Assembly: GCA_015066465.1 (NCBI GenBank)
Contig: SVOI01000021.1
Coordinates: forward strand, 1 to 37,697
Reading direction: 5' to 3'
DNA: 37,697 nt
Source of the DNA: Oscillospiraceae bacterium
Lineage (GTDB): Bacteria; Bacillota; Clostridia; Oscillospirales; Acutalibacteraceae
Made by a program: the position numbers and the translations under genes. The notes under the pieces are model-generated. The model was not told the origin of the DNA, did no database searches, and saw only the letters and a program-made list of their open reading frames with translations. Within the stretch, counting starts at the first letter, position 1; every line of letters begins with the position of its first letter. Positions 22,168 through 30,625 of the stretch are shown piece by piece.

Positions 22168-22920
22168 TTGATAAGAAAAAGTTTTATTATTTTGTTAACG
22201 GCGCTATTGTTATTTTCTTCTTGTTCAGGTGAAAATGAAGATAATATGAGTGAAAAAACAATAGCCGTAGAAATTAATAGTAATTCATATCTTGCAGCAA
22301 AGACAATTGCTGACGAGGTTAAAGAAATTAAAACTATATCTACAGAAGATGGCGCAGTTGCTTTAGTAGAGTCAAAAGAGGCTGATTTTGTAGTTTTAGA
22401 TGAATTTAAATCCAGTGAATACATTGAAAATAAACGTAAGATTGAAGTTGTAAAGCTTTTGAACTTTACAATGGATTACTGTGCATATTTGCATAATAAT
22501 CAGGAATTGTTAAATAAGTTTAATGCTGAGATAATTGCACTTTTACAGGATGGCACTATAAAGGCTATAAAAGATTCTTATAAAACAGGTGAGACGTTTT
22601 ACCCTGAGCTACAGAAGTTAAAAGAAAATGCACCTGTGCTTACTGTTGCTACCGACGTTGTCGGGTTCCCTTACACAGATTTAACAAGTAATGGTGCGAT
22701 AGCAGGTATTGATATTGATATTCTTACTATAGTTGCAAATAAGCTTGGTTATAATCTCGAATTGATTGTAGTGCCGACAGATGAAGCATTTTCTTTGCTT
22801 CAGAAGGATGAGGTAGATATGGTTATATCTGGTCTTATATATGAAGCAGAAAGAGATGCTAATTATGATGCATCAATAAGCTATCTTTCAGTTGAATATT
22901 ACCTTCATTCGAGAGGGTAA
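22168..22920 (+). CDS. Lipoprotein with substrate-binding lobes in swapped order
   Basis: A 250-residue secreted lipoprotein. TTG 22168 is chosen because TAGGAG lies 7 bases before it; the longer frame would start inside the palindromic element. A signal peptide ends in the lipobox LFSSC (Cys19). Residues about 30-140 match the second lobe of SBP_bac_3-type binding proteins: KTIAVEINSNSY, then ALVESKEADFVVLDE, then YCAYLHNNQELLNKFNAEI and LQDGTIKAIKDSY. Residues 156-250 match the first lobe: PVLTVATDVVGFPYTD, then GIDIDILTIVANKLGYNLEL, then EVDMVISGLIYEAERD. The protein ends where the hinge strand belongs. No ABC transporter genes are adjacent. A truncated two-domain protein is the alternative. 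Confidence 0.75.
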   Translation: MIRKSFIILLTALLLFSSCSGENEDNMSEKTIAVEINSNSYLAAKTIADEVKEIKTISTEDGAVALVESKEADFVVLDEFKSSEYIENKRKIEVVKLLNFTMDYCAYLHNNQELLNKFNAEIIALLQDGTIKAIKDSYKTGETFYPELQKLKENAPVLTVATDVVGFPYTDLTSNGAIAGIDIDILTIVANKLGYNLELIVVPTDEAFSLLQKDEVDMVISGLIYEAERDANYDASISYLSVEYYLHSRG

Positions 22921-23019
22921 TAGTTGATTTGTTGGTGGTGAATTTGCACAAGTATAAAGAGTGATTTTTGACGTTTTTTACAAGGTTGCTTTTTATGGCT
23001 TTAAATTATTCTTTTTTTC

Positions 23020-23048
23020 TTGCAAACTAAAAATTGCTATGGTATAAT
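23020..23048 (+). promoter_or_regulatory. Promoter of the sugar symporter gene
   Basis: -35 TTGCAA (23020-23025), 17-base spacer, -10 TATAAT (23043-23048), 32 bases before the TTG start. Confidence 0.8.
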
Positions 23049-23080
23049 TACCGATATATGTAACCGTGGAGGTGTCTTTT

Positions 23081-24664
23081 TTGGAAAACGAAAACTTAGA
23101 AGTCCAAGAAGGCGTTGCGGTTGGTACTGATTCAACAGGTGAATTAAACAGAGAATATGTTTACGAAAACCGTCGTTATGTAGGTCTTAAAGAAACTGTT
23201 TGGTACGTTATTTACGATATGTGCCAGAGCTTCAATATTGACTCATTCAGTGACCGTTTTGTTACTAACATTCTTCAGATTGACCTTGACTATCAAACCA
23301 TCGTGCGCGTGGTAAACGGTGTATGGGACGTTATTAACGATATCTTTACAGCGGCAATCGTTGAAAGAACCCGTACTCGTTGGGGTAAATTTAAACCGTA
23401 TCTTGTTGCTCTCGGTATTCCAGGTACAATCGGTACCTGTTTCTACTGGTTAATGCCTATGATATTCAAAGGCAAGGGTGCAAGAGATATGAGTAAGTTT
23501 ATTACTTATTTCATTCTTACTCTTGTGCGTGAGGGTGCCGGAACGTTCAGGGCTATTGCGAGAACGGGTATGCTTGCTACAATTACACCACACCCTGTTG
23601 ACAGAACAAGGCTTATTACTGTTGCTGAGTTCGTTTCGGGTCTTTTGGGTGAAAAGCTACCACAACAGATTCTTACAGTTCTTCTTGACTTAATAGGTAA
23701 TAAGGTTATTAACCTTTCATATACGAGTACGTTTATGGTTATGGGTAACTTTACCTCTATTGTCAGTGGCTTTGCTGCTCTTGTGTTCTGTGTTATGACT
23801 CGTGAAAGAGTTATGCAGTCTATTGAAACACCAAGTGTTATGCAAGGTATCAAGTCGGTTATCAACAATAAACCAATCTTGTTACTCACACTTTCAGAAA
23901 CACTTTCTAACTTCAGTGTTGGTGGTAGTATAAACGACTATTACATAGACGTTCTTAACTTTGCTTCTATGACTATGGTAGCTGGTATTCCTGGTGCTAT
24001 TATTAACCCATTCTCCTTCTACTTTGTACCATGGTTCAGAAGAAGATTTTCAACAAAAACTCTTTATCTTGTTTCAACAAAGATTCAGCCACTTCTTGAT
24101 ATTCCGGTTTACCTCGTTGGTATGATAGGTGGTAAGCATAACGGTCTTTATAAGAAGGTTTTGCCGATGTTCTTTGTTATGGCAATTAAAGAAGCTATCT
24201 ATATGGTATTCTGGGGCGTTCGTCGTGTTATTCCAAGTGAAATGTACAACGAATCTATGGACTACTGTGAATGGAAAAATGGTTATCGTACAGAAGCTAT
24301 GACTTCAGTTGCAAGAGAGCTTACAAAGAAGCTTGCAAGTATCTTGAACTCTGCAGTTTCATTACAGCTTAAAAAGATGATTGGTTACGACATCAGTTCT
24401 TATACACGTGGTCAGGCTCAGACTGACGAAACCAAACACGGACTTTTCGCTATTGCAACAATTATACCAACCCTTACAGGTCTTTTAGGTATTATTCCAA
24501 TTCTCTTCTACGATTTGAGCGGTGAAAAGAGAGAGCGTATGTACGCTGAACTCCTTGTTCGTCGTGAAGAAATGGCTAAGAAGCTTGAAGATGCTTCAAC
24601 AGACGAAATCAAAGAGCTTAGTAAAGAGCAAATGAGCATAGGTTCACAAAAACAAGATTTATAA
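23081..24664 (+). CDS. GPH/MFS-type sugar:cation symporter-like protein
   Basis: A 527-residue membrane protein of the MFS_2 (glycoside-pentoside-hexuronide) type. TTG 23081 lies 8 bases after GGAGG; a GTG further upstream overlaps that ribosome site. About twelve hydrophobic helices can be traced. The first cytoplasmic loop AAIVERTRTRWGKFKPYLVALG closely matches the GPH motif D-x-T-x-x-R-W-G-k-x-R-P-y, though the usual Asp is Glu. A second region, WGVRRVIPSEMYNESMDYCEWKNGYRTEA, is the typical loop before helix 10. The C-terminal tail is charged (KRERMYAELLVRREEMAKKLEDA). The substrate, probably a glycoside or uronate, cannot be named and no sugar-cutting enzyme is next to it. Confidence 0.85.
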   Translation: MENENLEVQEGVAVGTDSTGELNREYVYENRRYVGLKETVWYVIYDMCQSFNIDSFSDRFVTNILQIDLDYQTIVRVVNGVWDVINDIFTAAIVERTRTRWGKFKPYLVALGIPGTIGTCFYWLMPMIFKGKGARDMSKFITYFILTLVREGAGTFRAIARTGMLATITPHPVDRTRLITVAEFVSGLLGEKLPQQILTVLLDLIGNKVINLSYTSTFMVMGNFTSIVSGFAALVFCVMTRERVMQSIETPSVMQGIKSVINNKPILLLTLSETLSNFSVGGSINDYYIDVLNFASMTMVAGIPGAIINPFSFYFVPWFRRRFSTKTLYLVSTKIQPLLDIPVYLVGMIGGKHNGLYKKVLPMFFVMAIKEAIYMVFWGVRRVIPSEMYNESMDYCEWKNGYRTEAMTSVARELTKKLASILNSAVSLQLKKMIGYDISSYTRGQAQTDETKHGLFAIATIIPTLTGLLGIIPILFYDLSGEKRERMYAELLVRREEMAKKLEDASTDEIKELSKEQMSIGSQKQDL

Positions 24665-24672
24665 TCATAATG

Positions 24673-24699
24673 ACGGCGGCACTTGGTGTCGCCGTTTTT
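24673..24699 (+). terminator. Terminator after the symporter gene
   Basis: Stem ACGGCG/CGCCGT, extended by a GCAC/GTGT inner part, then five T. Confidence 0.88.
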
Positions 24700-24709
24700 A
24701 ATAGGATAG

Positions 24710-25471
24710 ATGTTTATGTTAAAATACAGATTTTTAAAGAATTCTGCAAAGGTTTTATGTGTTTCAACAGGGGTATTGCTACTTAGTAACCTTATACTTC
24801 TTCTTGGTTTATTAATTCCATCATTTGAAGAGAAAATCGGTTTTTTAAGTAAGCTACCAGATTTATCAATTTATATATTTACTTTCTTTTCTTACCTTGC
24901 TCTTAATGATGAAAAAGCAGCACACAGAAAAATTAAAGATATAAAAAGTCAGAAGTTTATAAAAGCATTAAAAGTTATTCTCATAGTTATATTTGTTTCA
25001 ACGTTTTTCAAAGCTTTGGTTATGAGTAATTTGAATGGTGTAGCACTTAATTTGTTTTTAACAGTTACGTCATTTACTTTCTTTATGCTTGTGCTTTCTT
25101 GCTGGTATTTTTACAGAGATAAATATGAAGGTAAAATTAAATTAATATCTCTTGTTTCAATTATAGTGTCTCTTGTATATACAATTTTTAAATTTGTTAT
25201 GTATCAGAATCCGGTTTTCTCACTTGGTGGAGTGGGTGTTGATAATACCGCTTTCGTAAATTATCAGGCTATTCAATATGCTTTTTGTATTTTGCAATAC
25301 TCCACCAATATTCTTATGTTAGTATGTATAAATAAGCATTATGAGAAGAAAGAAGCTCTTGCAGAAGCAGAGGAAAAAACAAAAGTAAAAATTGAGAGAC
25401 CAGAGATAATTGAAAGTATAGAAAATGAAGACGGCTTTGGAATTGATTTTATAGATGATGGAAATATGTAA
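24710..25471 (+). CDS. Hypothetical polytopic membrane protein
   Basis: A 253-residue protein with about six hydrophobic segments (for example VLLLSNLILLLGLLIP, VILIVIFVSTFFKALV, FLTVTSFTFFMLVLSCWYF and ISLVSIIVSLVYTIF) and a charged cytoplasmic tail (KKEALAEAEEKTKVKIERPEIIE). No family is recognised. Two ATGs compete: 24710 lies close to AGGATAG, and 24716 has better spacing to it. It stands alone between the symporter terminator and the amidase promoter. Confidence 0.7.
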   Translation: MFMLKYRFLKNSAKVLCVSTGVLLLSNLILLLGLLIPSFEEKIGFLSKLPDLSIYIFTFFSYLALNDEKAAHRKIKDIKSQKFIKALKVILIVIFVSTFFKALVMSNLNGVALNLFLTVTSFTFFMLVLSCWYFYRDKYEGKIKLISLVSIIVSLVYTIFKFVMYQNPVFSLGGVGVDNTAFVNYQAIQYAFCILQYSTNILMLVCINKHYEKKEALAEAEEKTKVKIERPEIIESIENEDGFGIDFIDDGNM

Positions 25472-25474
25472 AAG

Positions 25475-25504
25475 TTGACAAGCATCAGGTAATTGCTTTA
25501 TAAT
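25475..25504 (+). promoter_or_regulatory. Promoter of the dockerin-amidase gene
   Basis: -35 TTGACA (25475-25480), 18-base spacer, -10 TATAAT (25499-25504), four bases after the stop of the previous gene. Confidence 0.82.
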
Positions 25505-25537
25505 AATACTATATTCAGATGTTTAAAAGGATTTTTT

Positions 25538-27052
25538 ATGAAGGGTAAAAAAATATTAAGCTTATTTATTTTGATTTGCCTTACGTTTCAGTTGCTTTCA
25601 TTAACTGCTTTTGCTTATGCTGAAATTAAAGGTGACGTTAATAATGATGGTAAAGTATCGCTTCTTGATGCAAGAGCGGTATTGCGAAGCGTTGCCCAGA
25701 TAGAAGTGTTGCCAGATGAAGCAATATCTGTTGCTGATTATGATGGTGATGGTGTTTTAACCTTTGAAGATGCGCGAAAAATTCTGAATGCTTCTATTGA
25801 TTTGCCACCCGAATATGTAGGTGTTGAAAAGTTTACTCAGTTAACTCCTAAAAAATCGAATGGTGGAATAACAGGAAAGTCTAAATTCTGTATGGTTTTA
25901 AATAATTATTCTGAAACGCTTGCAGCAACGCCGGTAGATAATAAGTCAAACCCTTTATATTCACCACTTTTAGCAGGTACGTTTGATTATATAAAAGAAG
26001 GTCCTGTTAAAGATTCTTCGAGTGGTCACGAGTTTTACGTGTTAAAATCTGGCAGACGAGTTTACACAGATGCGGTTGATGTTTTTACAGGTTTCAATAT
26101 GCCACTCAATAATATTGAAGTTATGAATTATGTAGAGTATCTGGGTACGGATACACAGTTCTATTTAAAGCTTGATTGGCGTGTGCCTTTTAACGTTACA
26201 ATAAAACCACAAACCTATGAAAAGGGTTATAACAGCAGAGAATATAATTTAGTTGATGATAAATTTACTGCTACTTATATGGATATTACTTTTTATTACA
26301 CTGAAAATTATGAGGGTGAAATATCTTTCCCACAGAGTGATATGATAAAAAGTATGAAGTGGATTAAAAACGAAAGCAAAGGCACAGTTACCTTAAGGAT
26401 TTATTTCAAAAACGAGGGTAGCTTTATGGGTTACAACGTTTGTTATGATGAAAATAATTTTCTTGTGGTAAGCATTAAAGAACCATCATATTCATTGAGT
26501 GACAGAGTTATTATGATAGACCCTGGTCATGGCGGAAATCAGCCTGGTGCTGGTTCTGGTACGGGTGTATATGAGCGAGACGTTACATATAAAATTTCTT
26601 TAGAGCTTAAAAAACTTTTAGAGAAAAATGGTGCAACGGTAATATTTACCCGTGATGATGGCAAGTCTGTTCCTGAAATTGAAGAACGTAGACTTAATGC
26701 TTACGAATTAAATCCAGATATGTTTGTTTCAATTCATTGTGACTCTTCTGATTCAAAATCAACGAAGGGCTCGTCGGTATATTATTACAAGAATTACTCG
26801 GGTCCATTGGCGTTTGCGATTGAAGAAAAATTGCCAGGTGCGGTTAAGTCACAAACTGGTTATGCTATGCAGAACAGAGGCGCACATTTTTATCCATTCT
26901 TAGTAACGAGAATTGAAACCTGTCCGTCGGTTCTTGTTGAGTGCGGATTTATAAGTAACGCTGATGATTTTAAAATCATAAATTCTGATAAAGGCAGAAA
27001 AGCAATAGCTAAGGGGATTTACGAAGGCATAGTTGAATATTATGGTTATTAG
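25538..27052 (+). CDS. Secreted N-acetylmuramoyl-L-alanine amidase with N-terminal dockerin
   Basis: A 504-residue exported peptidoglycan amidase. ATG 25538 follows AAAAGG; the longer frame lacks a ribosome site. A signal peptide ends near LTAFA (residue 26). A type-I dockerin-like pair of calcium loops follows: GDVNNDGKVSLLDARAVLRS (32-51) and ADYDGDGVLTFEDARKIL (66-83). An AMIN-like beta region occupies about 110-315. The C-terminal Amidase_3 domain (322-504) has MIDPGHGG with His331, Glu347 in the YERD motif, FVSIHCDSS with His400, and LVECGFISN with the catalytic Glu469, so all zinc and catalytic residues are present. A dockerin on a wall hydrolase is uncommon and suggests attachment to a cohesin-bearing surface protein or a calcium-stabilised wall-targeting module. 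Confidence 0.93.
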   Translation: MKGKKILSLFILICLTFQLLSLTAFAYAEIKGDVNNDGKVSLLDARAVLRSVAQIEVLPDEAISVADYDGDGVLTFEDARKILNASIDLPPEYVGVEKFTQLTPKKSNGGITGKSKFCMVLNNYSETLAATPVDNKSNPLYSPLLAGTFDYIKEGPVKDSSSGHEFYVLKSGRRVYTDAVDVFTGFNMPLNNIEVMNYVEYLGTDTQFYLKLDWRVPFNVTIKPQTYEKGYNSREYNLVDDKFTATYMDITFYYTENYEGEISFPQSDMIKSMKWIKNESKGTVTLRIYFKNEGSFMGYNVCYDENNFLVVSIKEPSYSLSDRVIMIDPGHGGNQPGAGSGTGVYERDVTYKISLELKKLLEKNGATVIFTRDDGKSVPEIEERRLNAYELNPDMFVSIHCDSSDSKSTKGSSVYYYKNYSGPLAFAIEEKLPGAVKSQTGYAMQNRGAHFYPFLVTRIETCPSVLVECGFISNADDFKIINSDKGRKAIAKGIYEGIVEYYGY

Positions 27053-27083
27053 TTGTCAGAAGCCAGTAATCAAAAGAATCTAT

Positions 27084-27131
27084 CCTATCATTTTAGTTGG
27101 TATTTATACTAACCTGAAATGATAGGTTTTT
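27084..27131 (+). terminator. Terminator after the amidase gene
   Basis: Stem CCTATCATTT/AAATGATAGG with an inner AGTTGGTAT/ATACTAACC stem, followed by TTTTTCTTTTT. Confidence 0.92.
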
Positions 27132-27142
27132 CTTTTTGTAAT

Positions 27143-27175
27143 ACTAACTACTGACTTACCGACTCAGTGACCACT
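27143..27175. repeat. Degenerate heptamer-type repeat
   Basis: ACTAACTACTGACTTACCGA followed by CTCAGTGACCACT shares the words ACTAACTAC, TGACTTAC and TGACCACT with the array at 13954-14023. A facing, inverted-sense relative (AGTTGTCAGAAGCCAGTAA) lies at 27052-27070 on the other side of the terminator. Confidence 0.6.
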
Positions 27176-27194
27176 AAATTAACACTTTGTTAAT

Positions 27195-27223
27195 TTGACT
27201 TGAACAACAAAATATGCTATTAT
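27195..27223 (+). promoter_or_regulatory. Promoter of the dockerin-glucosaminidase gene
   Basis: -35 TTGACT (27195-27200), 17-base spacer, -10 TATTAT (27218-27223). Confidence 0.75.
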
Positions 27224-27261
27224 AATTACATATTGCAATTTTTGTGAAAACGGGTGAAATG

Positions 27262-29742
27262 ATGAAACAAAGATTAAATAGATTAATTGCTATGTTGTTG
27301 GTTACAGCAACGCTTATTTCAATAAATGTTTCTATGGCACTTACTGCTTCTGCAGTAGAAAGTGCTGTTGGTGATATTAATCAGGATGGTGCGGTTACAA
27401 TTGAAGATGCAAGGGCACTTTTGTCGCATCTTGCAAAAATTACGCCTTTGACTGCAGAACAACTCGCACTTGCTGATTATGATAATAGCACTGTGGTTGA
27501 TATGGCAGACGTAAGAGCAATTTTAAAAGCTGTTACAGTCGGCGAAGATTTTGAAGATAATCTTTATAAAGCAGGGTTCCCTGCATCTTACGTAGAAATG
27601 CTTGTTGAATTGCACAGTAAATATCCTGAATGGGAGTTTAAACCATTTATGACAGGTCTTACTTGGGAAGAGGCTGTTAATGGTGAGCATACACCTCACA
27701 ACAAACAGCTTATAGAAAAGAGTGTAGATGCTTATCTTAAGTGCGATTGTGAAAAATGTGATGGCGTTATCCAAGAGGCTTCATCATGGGTGAGCGCTTC
27801 TAAGGCTGCGGTTGAGTATTATCTTGACCCAAGAAACTTCCTTACTGAAAAATATATCTTCCAGTTTGAAAGTACCGCTTATTCAGATACACACACAGTA
27901 AATGGTGTTGAAGCTATTCTTGATGGTACCTGGATGGAAGATAGTTACATTACTTATTTTGATGCTGAAGGTAAAGAGCAGACGTATCTTGATAAAAATG
28001 GTGAAAAGGTTAAGTATTCTGAGGCTATTATGACTGCTGCAAAAGATAGTAAAATGAGCGCTTATTACCTTGCATCTAAAATTGTTCAGGAGGTAGGTTC
28101 TTCAAAGGCTTCTTATGCAGGTGGCTCAAGTGGTAAGAATTCACCATACAATGGTATTTACAATTACTATAACATTGGTGCTTATACCGGAGCCAGCGAT
28201 GGTCTTAGCTGGGCGAATGGTTACCTTAACACAAAGCGTTCAGAAGCAAAGCTTTTAAAGACTGCAAAAGCAGATGCAGAAGTGCTTGTTACTATTCCGC
28301 AGAACACGTCTTCAATTTATTATATGGGTGCAGATGGCGATTACTACAAAGTAAAAGCAGTTGTTTCTGGCACTACTTATACGGGTTACGTGCTTAAAAC
28401 GGCGGTTAATCCAACTACTACTTATGGCAGACCTTGGGATAATCCATATAAATCTATTTATTATGGTGCTCAGTATATTTACTCATCATTCTCTAAATAT
28501 CAATACACTGGTTATTTGCAGAAGTTTAATGTAAATAAAGAGTCTGGTAGTCTTTATAACCACGAATATATGGCTAATATAAGAGCAGCTGCAAGTGAAT
28601 CTAAACATACTTATGAAGCTTACGTTGATGCGGGAATTATAAAATCATCTAAAACGTTTGTAATTCCGGTTTTCAAAAATATGCCTAATGCAGATGCTAC
28701 CCGAGATGACGTTTTCAAAGAGAGTGTTCCGGATGTAAAGTGTAGTTCTTGTAATACTACGTCTATAACACTTTCATGGACAGAAGTGAAGAACGCAGAA
28801 GGGTATCAGATTTATAAAATAAATGCTTCTGGTACACCTGAAAAAATAGCAACTGTAAAAGCAGGAACACTTACTTACAAAGATACAATAGGAACCCCTG
28901 CAACAAAGGCAGTTTACAGAGTAAGAGCCTATACAACAGATAAAAATGGTTCTGTTATAACTTCAAAATACAAGGATTTTGAGGCGACAACAGCAACAAA
29001 TGCGCCTACAAATCTGACGGTTGCGAAAGTTGGCGACAATTCTGTTGAGCTTACGTGGACAGCGGCTGATAAGTGTCAGGGTTACAGAGTTTATCGTTAT
29101 GACGTTCTTAATGGTAAATATGTTGTAATTGCAAATACAACTGAACCTAAATTTACAGATACAACTGTTTTAAGTGGTAGCGACTATAAATATAAGGTTC
29201 GTGCTTACATTAAGTATTCACAGTATTTCCACTCAGGTTATACTAACGAGGTTTCTGTGAAAACAACAGGCGAAGCAGTTCAGAAAATTGGTACTGTAAA
29301 CGTAAGTGATGTGCTCAATGTAAGAGCTGATGCAAGTACAAGTGCTACTATAATAGTTCAGCTTAAAGCAAATACCAAGGTTTATATAACAGGTGAAACA
29401 GGCGATTGGTATAAAATCGCTGCTTCTGTAAACGGCGTGACTTACAACGGCTACGCACACAAAGATTATATAGTTGTAGAAGGTTCTGAAGGTGGAAAAG
29501 AAGCGTGCCCGTATGCAGTGCCGACTTCTACTTTGAGACAGGGTAGCACAGGCGAAAGTGTCAAGTGGCTTCAATGGCATCTTTATAAGCTTGGTTATTT
29601 AACAAGTAGCGATATTGACGGCGATTTTGGTCCTACAACTCTTAGTGCAGTAAAAAAATATCAGACAGATAAAAAATTAGATGTTGACGGCGTTGTAGGT
29701 TCAGGTACACGAGGTCAATTAATTAAAGATTATAATGATTGA
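27262..29742 (+). CDS. Secreted multidomain N-acetylglucosaminidase with dockerin, FN3, SH3 and PG-binding domains
   Basis: An 826-residue exported wall hydrolase. ATG 27262 is chosen after GGGTGA; a GTG six codons earlier is less likely. A signal peptide ends near ALTASA (31). A dockerin-like pair follows (VGDINQDGAVTIEDARALLS and ADYDNSTVVDMADVRAIL). A LytB-like glucosaminidase region (about 100-480) includes AYYLASKIVQEVGSS with the likely catalytic Glu, and an SH3-like insert (VLVTIPQNTSSIYYMGADGD). Two fibronectin type III domains (about 490-665) are followed by an SH3b domain (VLNVRADASTSATIIVQL) and a C-terminal PG_binding_1 domain (LRQGSTGESVKWLQWHLYKL). The last codons and the stop lie in the left end of the second 216-bp element, so the C terminus was fixed by that insertion. 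It probably cuts glycan strands in growth or separation. Confidence 0.9.
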   Translation: MKQRLNRLIAMLLVTATLISINVSMALTASAVESAVGDINQDGAVTIEDARALLSHLAKITPLTAEQLALADYDNSTVVDMADVRAILKAVTVGEDFEDNLYKAGFPASYVEMLVELHSKYPEWEFKPFMTGLTWEEAVNGEHTPHNKQLIEKSVDAYLKCDCEKCDGVIQEASSWVSASKAAVEYYLDPRNFLTEKYIFQFESTAYSDTHTVNGVEAILDGTWMEDSYITYFDAEGKEQTYLDKNGEKVKYSEAIMTAAKDSKMSAYYLASKIVQEVGSSKASYAGGSSGKNSPYNGIYNYYNIGAYTGASDGLSWANGYLNTKRSEAKLLKTAKADAEVLVTIPQNTSSIYYMGADGDYYKVKAVVSGTTYTGYVLKTAVNPTTTYGRPWDNPYKSIYYGAQYIYSSFSKYQYTGYLQKFNVNKESGSLYNHEYMANIRAAASESKHTYEAYVDAGIIKSSKTFVIPVFKNMPNADATRDDVFKESVPDVKCSSCNTTSITLSWTEVKNAEGYQIYKINASGTPEKIATVKAGTLTYKDTIGTPATKAVYRVRAYTTDKNGSVITSKYKDFEATTATNAPTNLTVAKVGDNSVELTWTAADKCQGYRVYRYDVLNGKYVVIANTTEPKFTDTTVLSGSDYKYKVRAYIKYSQYFHSGYTNEVSVKTTGEAVQKIGTVNVSDVLNVRADASTSATIIVQLKANTKVYITGETGDWYKIAASVNGVTYNGYAHKDYIVVEGSEGGKEACPYAVPTSTLRQGSTGESVKWLQWHLYKLGYLTSSDIDGDFGPTTLSAVKKYQTDKKLDVDGVVGSGTRGQLIKDYND

Positions 29743-29944
29743 AATTAGTCGAAACGCAGTTGCGTTTCGTAAAAGCCGATTTTATCGGCTTTTAACAAAA
29801 TTGTTTTTCATAAACACAATTTTGTATTACAGTCATTGAAAGGAATATAGTCGAATTTTCAAAGAAAATTCGATACCAAATATATGATTTGGTATCGAAA
29901 CAGTGTAATTTTACACTGTTTCGACTAACTATAATCGTTATAAT
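29729..29944. mobile_element. 216-bp MITE-like palindromic element, copy 2
   Basis: Same length and sequence as 21101-21316 except one base in the left end (GAAATT against GTAATT). It forms the same six hairpins between imperfect inverted ends. It overlaps the last 14 bases of the glucosaminidase gene and ends 50 bases before the next gene, so it also makes up that gene's leader and may act as the transcription stop for the former. Confidence 0.87.
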
Positions 29945-29994
29945 GTCGGTTAATAAATTTTAGGTTTTATAAATTGAAATAAATGGGGAAAAGT

Positions 29995-30573
29995 ATGAAG
30001 TTGCACTACAAAGGTAAATTTAATGGTGATGTCAAAACATTGCCTGAAAATGAAGAGAGACCTAATGCGGTTATGTTTAAGGAGTTTAAATCGCCTAAGG
30101 TATTTTCTTTGCTGATGAATATTTTGTCAGTTGTTTTATTGGTTCCGTTAGGTTTGGTTTATTTCTGGCGTTGTGACGTAAAGGATATTAATATGGTTTT
30201 AATCGGGGCAGTTATAAGTTTAATTATGATGGTTCCTCATGAAATATTACACGCTCTTTGTTGCAAGGGTGACGTAGATTTATATATATATCCTAAGGGT
30301 GGTTCACTTTTTGTTTTGCCGTTTGAGGATATGAGCAAAAAACAGTTTGTGTTTATGTCATTGTTACCTAATATTGTTTTTGGGTTTGTGCCGTTTATCA
30401 TTTTTTTGTGCTTTCCACAGTTTACTATTTTGGGTGCGGTTGGTTTTGTAAGCATACCTATGGGTGTTGGAGATTATACCAACGTTTTTAATGCATTAAC
30501 ACAAATGCCTAAAGGTGCAAAAACATATTTGAACGGATTTAATTCTTATTGGTATATGCCAAATCAGAATTGA
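29995..30573 (+). CDS. DUF3267-type membrane zincin
   Basis: A 192-residue membrane protein with about four hydrophobic helices and the zincin motif HEILHA inside MVPHEILHALCCKGDVDLYIYPKGG. This order, HExxH at the end of a helix followed by a short beta stretch and two further helices (FMSLLPNIVFGFVPFIIFLCF), is that of the DUF3267 putative peptidase family. A late GDYTNVFNAL supplies a conserved Asp and Asn. ATG 29995 is chosen because GGGGAA lies 6 bases before it. The leader is formed by the end of the 216-bp element; no promoter of its own is clear. Substrate unknown. Confidence 0.8.
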   Translation: MKLHYKGKFNGDVKTLPENEERPNAVMFKEFKSPKVFSLLMNILSVVLLVPLGLVYFWRCDVKDINMVLIGAVISLIMMVPHEILHALCCKGDVDLYIYPKGGSLFVLPFEDMSKKQFVFMSLLPNIVFGFVPFIIFLCFPQFTILGAVGFVSIPMGVGDYTNVFNALTQMPKGAKTYLNGFNSYWYMPNQN

Positions 30574-30587
30574 ATAATATAAACAAA

Positions 30588-30625
30588 AAGCGATAGAGTT
30601 TATTTCGACTCTATCGCTTTTTTAT
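30588..30625. terminator. Bidirectional terminator between DUF3267 gene and nagA
   Basis: Stem AAGCGATAGAGT/ACTCTATCGCTT (30588-30619) with A-run before and T-run after, so it serves both converging genes. Confidence 0.92.

Noticed and set aside
22921-23019. Frameshifted second lobe after the lipoprotein stop
   Set aside because: I found no lobe-2-like residues in any frame in this AT-rich gap, so a recent frameshift does not explain the short C terminus.
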